Shown here in pieces: positions 56,440-64,000 of a stretch of DNA of 64,000 nt. The notes beneath the pieces are model-generated. The model did no database searches. It saw only the letters and a program-made list of their open reading frames with translations, and was not told the origin of the DNA. Numbering within the stretch: the stretch's first letter is position 1; each line of letters begins with the position of its first letter. Origin of the DNA: Metaphire vulgaris (taxonomy: Eukaryota; Annelida; Clitellata; Crassiclitellata; Megascolecidae); the NCBI GenBank assembly GCA_018105865.1, contig CM030840.1, positions 11,383,294-11,447,293 on the forward strand, given 5' to 3'. The translations under genes were made by a program, and so were the position numbers.

Positions 56440-57716
56440 TCATTATTACTATCGAAAATCCTGGATATACCAAAGGCAGTAATTTTATAACATTAGTGCT
56501 GTACATGGAGAAGCTAATAAGAGAGGTACTAGAGGAAGAAAGAGCGGGAATAAACATCGGAGGAAAACTGATACAATTAGCCATACGTTTTGCAGACGAT
56601 CAGCCGATGCTAGCAGGGAGTGAAAGAGAGCTACAAAGAATAATGGACAAATTAAATACAACATCAAAAGAATATGGCATGAAAATAAACACGCTAAAAA
56701 TAAAAATCATGGTAATAACAAAGAGCAAAAATCCACCTAGATTCACCATAACGGTTGAAGGAACAGAACTGGAACAGGTTAGCCTACACAATTCTGCTAC
56801 CTTGGGAGTCTAATAACAGAAAATTCCAGATGCCAGGAGGAGATAAAGAGAAGAATAGCGATGGGAAAACAAGCCTTTTTAGACAAGGGAGAGCTGGTCT
56901 AAATAGGGAACTAAAGAAGAGACTGATAAAACCGTTGATATGGAGTGTCACTTGATATGCCTCAGAAACCTGGACTCTCCAAAAAAGACATACAAAAACT
57001 GGAAGCATTCAAAATGTGGATATGGAGAAGAATGGAAAATATCAAATGGACGGACAAGAAAACAAATGATGAAGTACTAGGCCCTACAGATGGTGGACGA
57101 ACAAAGATCGTTAATCAGCACCATCAAAAAAAAGACAGAGGAACTGGATTGGACACGTACTAAGGGCAGTTGCATTGCTTACATGTAGAACAGTAATTGA
57201 GGGAAGTATATCAGGAAGAAAGACAAAAGGAAGACCAAGGAAGATGCTATTGAACTGGATGATGAAAACAGATACATAGCGCCGCAAGACCTATGCAGAA
57301 ATCAAAGAAGAAGCAAGACGCACAGAGGCGTCATTGGGGGGCTGGGGGGCCGTGGCCCCCCCAAGGAAATGAAAATATTAATTTATAATGTATTAATGTG
57401 CAACAAGAAACAAAAACAGGGAGGTCATTTGCGTTTGGGGGGGCAAAAAAAGGTCAGCAGCCCCTAACGGCTGACAAGCAAAAAAAAGGTCGTCAACTAT
57501 TTTTTGGTAATCGTTAAAGGACTGACGAGGGAAAAAAAGGTCGTCAACTTTTTTCGAAACTCAAACTTAGTCGAAAAAATTTCCCAAAAAATTTTTTTAA
57601 AAGAAAATTTTACCAAATTTCTCGCCTCCCCCCAAGAAAAGTGTGAAATGACGCCACTGAAGACGCAGAGAGGAATGGAAACAATGGAGCCCTGAACCTG
57701 TCCTAGGACAGAGAAC
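56440..57716 (+). pseudogene. LINE reverse transcriptase, frameshifted, with MITE insertion
   Basis: YMEKLIREVLEEERAGINIG and IRFADDQPMLAGSERELQRI identify a non-LTR reverse transcriptase palm, followed by YGMKINTLKIKIMVITK. Downstream in other frames are KMWIWRRMENIKWTDKKTND, RNWIGHVLRAVALLTCRTVI and GRPRKMLLNWMMKTDT. After the MITE at 57323-57659 the final EPVLGQRT is followed by an ATG tail. It belongs to the same family as 36430-36825. Confidence 0.88.
57323..57659. mobile_element. hAT-type MITE, GGCGTCATT-terminus family
   Basis: The ends are CAGAGGCGTCATTGGG and GAAATGACGCCACTG, with a perfect 8-bp target duplication, AAGACGCA (57315-57322 and 57660-57667). There are two inverted GACAAGCAAAAAAAGGTCGTC-type motifs. 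It matches 19805-20123 over most of its length. Confidence 0.92.
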
Positions 57717-57761
57717 ATGATGATGATGATGATTATTATGATGATGATGATGATGATGATG
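57717..57761. repeat. (ATG)n microsatellite, LINE 3' tail
   Basis: GATGATGAT with an ATTATT interruption, directly after the LINE coding end. Confidence 0.9.
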
Positions 57762-58033
57762 CAGAGGCCTAGCGAGGGGCAGGGGGCATATGCCCCGGGC
57801 GCCGAGGTGAGGGGCGCCAAAATCGGGTATTTGGGTAAGTGAAATGCATAATAAATAAAAGAAACATGTGCGACGACATTTTTTTGCTCGTCAGCAGTAT
57901 AAGGAGAGGGGCGCCGTAAGAGTTGAGGGGCGCCGAAAACGATGTGACGACCTTTTTTTGCTCGTCAGCAGTGTTAGGGGTGCCAACGGTGTGCACTTTG
58001 TCCCCGGGCCCGGATACCCTCGCTACGCCACTG
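57762..58033. mobile_element. hAT-type MITE in the (ATG)n tail
   Basis: The ends are CAGAGGCCTAGCGAGG and CTCGCTACGCCACTG. The octamer TGATGATG is on both sides, though the flank is microsatellite. Two copies of GACGACNTTTTTTTGCTCGTC (57871 and 57946) lie in direct tandem with a GGGGCGCCG unit. Confidence 0.82.
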
Positions 58034-58195
58034 TGATGATGAGTGCTGTGCAGTATGTAATTTTTGTATTAGACATGCCTCACATAGGCATAGTATGTAG
58101 GAAATACTGGTTTTAAGTATCATCTTAAGATCATTAATTAAATTAATTAATTAATAATTAATCAATTAATCATTGGTTTGGTAGACCACTTGATG

Positions 58196-58975
58196 TGAAG
58201 TTGCCTCTCAGCTCTCACGCTTCGAGCATTTCATTCGTGCATTTGTCTGACAGCAAGCACGTCGCCCCTGGTAATGTTCGACTTCATCATGTCGTGAAAG
58301 ATTTGGCACAGAGGCAGTGGGTTCTCCATAATGTTATCGAGGTGTGTCTTTCAACAGCCAAGCAACCACTTCACGTCGATATTGAGGATGACTGAGGCGA
58401 TCGCCGGAAGAAACCACCTTACATGTAGCTTCCACGCTGCAACCACTGCAATATTGAATGCATTGACAGGCAAGTTCCGCCACTATTTCTTGGATTTGGT
58501 CTTGGGTCGGTCGGTATGTCGAAAGCAGACGTTCAAAAACATCAACACTGTCTATTTCCGTTGCGTAATTGCTGAACATTCATGACTGTGAACGTTTTTT
58601 CTTTCCTCAACTCCATTCACACGAAATTTTATCATGACTATAGAGTTGACATAATTATGACTCAACTCAGAGCTACTATGATTACTATCCAAGGTCTTGT
58701 CATCTTCACAGGGTCCTGCTGAGGCCTGGATCCCTTCATCTGCAACACGAGTCAACACATGAAGCCACGAGCTCACCATCAACATATGGTGATTCATCTG
58801 ATCCTAAAACATCTTCATCTACTACTTCAACTTCATAATCTGCCCCATCGTTTGGAGGCAGTATGCATTGTCTGGAATACTAGCATTATCGTCGTCATCA
58901 CTGAAGGCCTCTTCAAAATTGCTTCAACTGCTTGTGAGAGGGCAAAACGTTGCTTTGTTGCAGGCATTTTTTAGC
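58196..58975 (-). pseudogene. piggyBac-like transposase remnant
   Basis: On the minus strand, an acidic amino end (NFEEAFSDDDDNASIPDNAY) is followed by unrelated-looking frames and then AFNIAVVAAWKLH and SHPQYRREVVAWLLK. This fits the pattern of piggyBac-like transposase carboxy regions (N-A-W-x-L-H ... F-R-R-x-I/V). A cysteine-containing piece CCQTNARMKCSK may be the terminal zinc-binding region. The central DDD domain is absent and the frames are shifted. TTAA-flanked ends were not found. Confidence 0.45.
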
Positions 58976-58979
58976 TACT

Positions 58980-60165
58980 GTCGAACAATAACTATGTTAT
59001 TGTGTGCAAGTGAACAGGTCATTATATTCATGAGAAGTATCAGCAGAACATGCACACACACACATGTTAGTCCTACATATTTGCCGAATTGGAACACCTG
59101 TGGCCAATGCGAGTGAAATATCAACAACTGCCAAGCCCATTGGCCACATTGATCCAACATTCCCAATTGGGAACAAGGCTGTTCATTGTGTTCAATCCTG
59201 TCTTGTAATTTAACATATGGTCATACATGTCAACCGGATTCAAAATCATGCATAGGGGGTCATAGTTGAATAAAATGAGCCATTATGGTAAAATATATGT
59301 TGACATTTAGATTTTATTTTTTTAAATGTATTCACTATACTATACCTATGATTTTGGCAATTTTTCGGAAATTTAATGCAATTTGTACAAAAGTACAAAA
59401 ATTAGCAGAGATTTTTATACAGAAATCAAAGATAGGCACGTTCTCTAAACAAGAGCTACGAAAAACCAGGATGATAATTATTGTTTGGTTAACTGCCTAC
59501 ACTGCCTTCAAATCAATGTTCCCATTTGGGAACGTTGGGAAAATAAAGGTTAAGGACGCGTCTATAAATAAACCTACAACAGACAGTCCATGCAAATGTG
59601 CAAGCAAAACTGCCTTTTTCCTTTTATGAGCAAATTATGACTAATTAGCACGCAAACGTTAATAGATGAATGAGGCTTAGTAATACGAACTGCGGTGACA
59701 AATCTGATCTGAGGATAAGCTATTTATTAGCCTGAGCTTTACAATCGTTAGTTAACCACTGATTCAGTCAGGCTTTAATGCGAAACTGATGTCATATTCT
59801 CTGAGAGGACTAGTAAATAATTTTCCCGTCAATTTTGTTTCAATTAAGAGTTTTAGTCGTGGTCAGGGCTGAAAATATGGACGGACACAAGGCAGGATAA
59901 TTATGCAGGTTACGATGCGCCTTCACTTTTCAATTTGGCGGAGAAGTGGTTGAGCGTCGTGTGGAATCAGAGGGCGTCGGATTCGAATCTTATCCAGTGC
60001 TGTTTTTCGAAGTCCTTTAGCTCTTCACTGTGGAAGTGGAGGAGACTCTGGTCTTGGAGGAAAGGTTTCAAGAGGAAATGCAATTCAAAATCTTAATGCC
60101 CGATCAAACGAATTTTGCAAAAAAACAGTTTAGATCATTAGAGAGAGAAACAATAAAATTAATGA
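58980..60165. other. no gene recognised
   Basis: A 114-codon plus frame (59285-59629) is hydrophobic at its start but shows no family motif. TTCCCATTTGGGAACGTTGG at 59519 resembles TTCCCAAATGGGAACGTTGG at 56420, so the two may be ends of one transposon family. Confidence 0.4.
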
Positions 60166-60169
60166 ATTC

Positions 60170-60545
60170 AAACGTTAATCAATTAATTAATTAAATTTAA
60201 TTAATTAGATTTAATTTATTAAAAATCATTAAATTAAATTGATTAATTCGTTAATTAATGAATTATAATTAATTAATTATAATTATAATTAATTAATTAT
60301 GTTAATTATATATTTAATTGATTAATTATATTTAATTAGTTTATTTATTTATTTATTCGTTAGTTAGTTAGTTAATTAAATTAAATCATTCATTCATTCG
60401 TTCTTTCTTTCGTTCATTTATTCATTCGTTCATTCAGTCATGCATTCAGTCATGCATTCAGTTATGAATTCAGTCATCACTCATACAGTCATGCATTCAA
60501 ATAGTCATTCATTCATTCAATGTGTCAGTCAGTCGGTCAGTCAAT
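60170..60545. repeat. (TTAA)n-rich and degenerate (ATTC)n tract
   Basis: ATTAATTAATTAA at about 60177-60320, followed by CATTCATTCGTTC and CAGTCATGCATT units up to about 60545. Confidence 0.85.
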
Positions 60546-60927
60546 AAGCAGAACGTTCAAATGTGCTTTATTTTTTCGACATTTTTACAAAATTTTATTT
60601 ACAATTGATGAGATCGACTGAGTCAACGCCGTCGGGTGGCTATTTTTAGTATCAGCTAATCAAGGTCGCATACGGTGATAAACTTAGGATCACCTGAATT
60701 TCTTCAGCAAGAACAAGAATAATCTATTATCGGTTTTGGTGCGTTTTTATGCCTATCTGTCAGCTTAAGACTGATCGCTTTATTATTTTCAAGATCAATA
60801 TTTCTCGGTTTAAAGACATACGATTCTAGACAGACTTCTTTCCCCTCAAACTCAAGCAATTACCACTTTTATATAATTTCATTTAAGAGGACAAATTAAC
60901 AATCTAATAAATGGAAAAAAACTGCCA

Positions 60928-61190
60928 AGTAAGCAAGTAAGTAAATAAAATCTCGTAGATTTTTATAGCGCATTGGAAAGCAGCACAGCAGTAGCTGCTT
61001 ATTCTTAGGCGCTCAGTCTTTCTTAAAATAGCTATGGGGTAGGTATATGATCAGCCAGGCAAGAGTCAACATCCGAGGAGCAGTGAGGCTAGGTTGTTAC
61101 AGCTATGGAGGAAATGATTTAAGAACAAGGAAGGATTTAAGCTTAGGCCTGAAGACTTGAAGAGACAAAGCAGGAATTATAGGAAATGAG
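60928..61190 (+). repeat. AAGTAAGTAA/TATAGCGC dispersed repeat, copy 3
   Basis: CAAGTAAGCAAGTAAGTAAA, AATCTCGTAGATTTTTATAG and CGCATTGGAAAGC. It is collinear with 32137 and 48676. Confidence 0.6.
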
Positions 61191-61369
61191 GATTCAGATT
61201 TTATTTCTTGAAAGTGTCCAAGTCTGACAGACAAGAGAAAAATTTTGCATGAGTAAAGTTTGAATTATTACGAGTAAATAATTATTTAAATAATTGAAAA
61301 ATATATTTCCTTGACGTCCTGTCTGTTAAGTGGTGTCTTAAAAAATTTTTATGTCAGAATTTTTGCCAA

Positions 61370-61935
61370 ACATTTTGGAATCGCGGCCCATTTCAGTGGC
61401 TTCGTAACGTGCCGCGACCCTAATCAATTAATCATAGCATGTTACATTTTAAAAATGCATTAGGCCATCTGGCGAACGATAGTTGAAACGAATCTTCTGA
61501 GTTTTGAATAAACGGCTAAATAAAAGCTCTGATTGAATTCGAATAAAATTATGGTAAATATATTACTGCAGAATTATTCATATTTTTGCCAAATAAGACA
61601 AAATGAGAGAGATAAATATTGAAATTTTTGGAAAACTATATTTTTAAAATTTCTCATGAATATACCTTTATTACGCGTCTTAATCTTATGAGTATGGCAA
61701 AATCACTTAACCGCCAGGATGCCTCTTCACAATTGTTGTTGGCTAGAGATTCCCTGTTTGTGGAGTTTAATTATTTAAATGGTTGAAAATATATTTTCTT
61801 GCGTTATTGTGAAATAAGATTAATTTTAAGGAGTACTTACTACTTAGGCCAGGGTCTCTCAAACTTTATGGAACTGCGATGATTTCAGCGGGTTTGTAAC
61901 ATGCCGCGACCCTGCAAACTTATTGTCAACTGAAA
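61370..61935. mobile_element. repeat family R1, inverted copy 4
   Basis: GAATCGCGGCCCATTTCAG, GCCATCTGGCGAACG, GCGTTATTGTGAAATAAGAT and AGGGTCTCTCAAACTTTATG, i.e. the module order of copy 1 in reverse complement. Confidence 0.7.
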
Positions 61936-62049
61936 TTGAATACAACACTAATCATTTTAATATAAACCGTGTCAGTGGATTACAGACATATAAATTTCTT
62001 AAAACCTTCAGCCCACTTGCAAAATATTTCTCCCTTTTTTTTTTTCAGT

Positions 62050-62275
62050 GTGGTATTTGCTAGAAAATGACACTTTTTAATCTAAAGTCGCTTATGTCAG
62101 AGACCCAAACATTTTGGAATCGCGGCCCCATTTCAGTGGCTTCGCCACCCACAGTTTGGTATCACTTAATTGGAGTAGATTTTCATTTTAAAATCTCTAG
62201 ACATCTGCGAACGTTAGTTGAAACGAATCTTCTGAGTTTTGAATAAAAATCGAATAAAAGGTTTGATTGAATTCC
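62050..62275. mobile_element. repeat family R1, partial copy
   Basis: CATTTTGGAATCGCGGCCCC, GCGAACGTTAGTTG and CGAATCTTCTGAGTTTTGAA repeat the first part of the preceding copy. Confidence 0.6.
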
Positions 62276-62282
62276 GGCACCA

Positions 62283-62410
62283 TGAAATATAGATCCCGGA
62301 TGGTCACCCATCCAAATAAGACAAAATCAACGTTGCTAAATGTCGGTACTTTGACGGGAAACTATATCGCACAACGCCACGTGGACCGATGCCGCATTGG
62401 TAAAATAAAA
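62283..62410 (-). pseudogene. degenerate 5S rRNA-like sequence (5S pseudogene or SINE3-like head)
   Basis: On the plus strand, GGATGGTCACCCATCCAA followed by CAACGTTGCTAAATGTCGGT and CAACGCCACGTGG tracks, block by block, the reverse complement of animal 5S rRNA (GGCGGTCACCCATCCAAG, CGACGTTGCTTAACTTCGGT, CAACGTGGTA) with similar spacing. Many substitutions rule out a working gene. 5S-derived SINE3 elements are known in animals, so this may be one inserted within an R1 copy. Confidence 0.55.
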
Positions 62411-62559
62411 AAAGTAGTAATGTCTTTCCAGAGATCTCAAGGCTAACCTTAACGCTAATGGGGCGGCGCTGATCTCCGTTATTGGGCCCTCAGCCAAATG
62501 ACAGGTATAAGTTTTATTGATTATTGAGCCAGTGTATTAATTTTAAGGAGTACTTATTA

Positions 62560-62893
62560 TTATGGGCCAGGGTTTCCTAAATTTTTGGAACTGCGACCAT
62601 TTCAGCGGGTTTGTAACATGCCGCGACCCTGCAAACTTATTTGTCAACTAAAATTGAATAAAACACTAATCATTTTTTAATACGTTTTATTATAACCCTT
62701 GTGTGGAGGATTGCAGGCATATAAATTTCGTAAAACCTACGTTGACTTGCAACTTTCAATGCTTGTGACATTGTAGTATTGGTTAGAAAATGACACTATT
62801 GAATCTAATTTCGAGCTGCCTCGCGACCCATTAAAGTTAAACTAAACCCTGGGACCCACTTTTGGGTCACGACCCACAGTTTGCGAAACACTG
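62560..62893. mobile_element. R1-related hAT-like element, CAGGGTTTCC...AACACTG
   Basis: CAGGGTTTCCTAAATTTTTG at 62564 and the end CACAGTTTGCGAAACACTG at about 62892. The interior GCGGGTTTGTAACATGCCGC and TATTATAACCCTTGTGTGGA is the reverse complement of 10650-10750. Confidence 0.6.
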
Positions 62894-62894
62894 G

Positions 62895-63838
62895 TTTAAT
62901 TGTAGGACCTAGTCGCCACTGTTAAAATGACCCTAGATTAGCGAGTTCTGGATAAGAGACTAAAGTAGTGGTTGTCTTTCTGCAATTATATAGCTACAGC
63001 TAGGTGCGATCATAACAGTGCGCAGACAATTTTTATTCAAACAACAATAAATCAAAAATAATTTTTGAAAGACATTATTATTCGGCGCAATTATGGCTGT
63101 GACTAACGTGATTGAAGTGTTTACAACGAAATCCCATAATTTCATACAACCAAGTGAATAATGTCTGTGAATTGATTTGGAAATCTATCATTGGGCACAG
63201 AAACTTTTACTTACATTTCCGCAATAGATAATTATTGGTCTGGCCATCATAGTCACGAGATTGTGAGTTAAAGGCCAAAAGATCGCGTTAGACCATCAAA
63301 ACAGCTGATAGTCGATATCAGATGTTGCATTCAGATTGCTGTGTTCAGATGAAGTAATAGTTTTACCGTCAAGCGAGAGTAACGGAAATCAGAGACTTGA
63401 ACAAAACTATAGTCATGAAAACAATGGTTCGATGACGAGTCGACGCGGTTCTTTGAGAAATCGTAAATTTTCGAGGCTGTAGTTTGGAGAGGATCCTGAT
63501 ACGTGGTACTAAAGACGTTGGGGAATTTCGAAAGACTTTTGCGATCAAACTATATAGTGTCTTCCTGGTTTTATCGTACACAGACCCTACATTCGTGTCT
63601 GTGTTCAAACTTGTAGGGAGAGATAGCAGAACGATGGCCCGACTGCAAAGGCGCTGTCACGGGCTGTGTACTCTGTCCCCACGACACGAGTTTGGGCATG
63701 AGCTTGATTAGGTTATAAGTGCATGCATTTGAAATATATATGAGTATTTTCAGATCTTGGCTTAAAACACATCTCTTCCAATAATTAGCATTTCCTCCAT
63801 AGTCTGTCTTGCTGTTTCCCACTGACTGGTCTATGGAG
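62895..63838. other. no gene recognised
   Basis: Short frames at 63369-63711 on both strands show no supported motif. Confidence 0.35.
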
Positions 63839-64000
63839 CAGTAGCGTCATTTCACACTTTTCTTGAGGGGCGAAATAATTTTTGGGAAAGTTTTGGGCAA
63901 ATTTTGGCAATTTTTGGCAAAATTTTGGCAAATTTTCGGCCAATTTTGGCAAATTTGCAATTTTTAAAAATATTTTTTGGCAAAATTTTGGAAATGGTTG
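63839..64000. mobile_element. start of a GGCGTCATT-family MITE, cut by the window edge
   Basis: CAGTAGCGTCATTTCACACT followed by TTTCTTGAGGGG is the inverted end seen at 20095-20123. The sequence then becomes a series of TTTTGGCAAA units running off the window. Confidence 0.65.

Noticed and set aside
56388..56813. 141-codon protein-coding gene
   Set aside because: It is the palm region of a LINE reverse transcriptase in a broken context.
59285..59629. 114-codon membrane-like protein
   Set aside because: AT-rich sequence with chance hydrophobic codons; no motif, no splice support and no conserved context.

Overview
This window is a piece of a eukaryotic, almost certainly metazoan, nuclear genome. 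It has spliced genes with GT-AG introns, tRNA-headed SINE-like repeats, LINE fragments, very long microsatellites, short TTAGGG tracts and a very large load of hAT-type DNA transposons. The KRAB-like, SSXRD-like, PR/SET and C2H2 architecture of the main gene, the repeat types and the frequent palindrome TAGGCCTA suggest a marine invertebrate. An echinoderm or other non-vertebrate deuterostome is my best guess; the species cannot be fixed from the sequence alone.

Only two genes look intact, both on the minus strand. The first (about 33.9-42.2 kb) is a PRDM9-like (Meisetz-type) gene. I reconstructed eight coding exons whose intron phases all agree, giving a predicted protein of 718 residues: KRAB-like domain, unknown linker, SSXRD-like motif, zinc knuckle, PR/SET domain with the three expected tyrosines, and eight tandem C2H2 fingers in one 3' exon. 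The finger array is a minisatellite of 84-bp units. A one-base deletion just after finger 8 gives an early stop, and remnants of at least two more fingers lie beyond it. The second gene (46791-48026) is a GC-rich uninterrupted reading frame for a 411-residue NHL-like beta-propeller protein.

The rest is mostly transposons and simple repeats. From 0 to 33 kb there are (CT)n, (CTGT)n, (GA)n and triplet microsatellites, LINE and SINE fragments, and many short hAT-type elements that I delimited by CAG...CTG ends and 8-bp target-site duplications. The PRDM9-like introns contain a CR1-like LINE, a SINE, and a possible solo LTR split by a hAT element. From 48 to 58 kb hAT elements have repeatedly inserted into LINE reading frames, including a three-element nest at 53.46-54.04 kb. 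A degraded piggyBac-like element (58.2-59.0 kb), AT-rich sequence, and 5S-rRNA-like and other repeats fill the 3' end.

Several MITE families with different termini carry the same internal motif, close to GACCTTTTTTGCTTGTC in either orientation; this is the most puzzling unexplained sequence signal. The many long Leu/Ser/Arg/Asn-rich reading frames are microsatellite artefacts, not genes.
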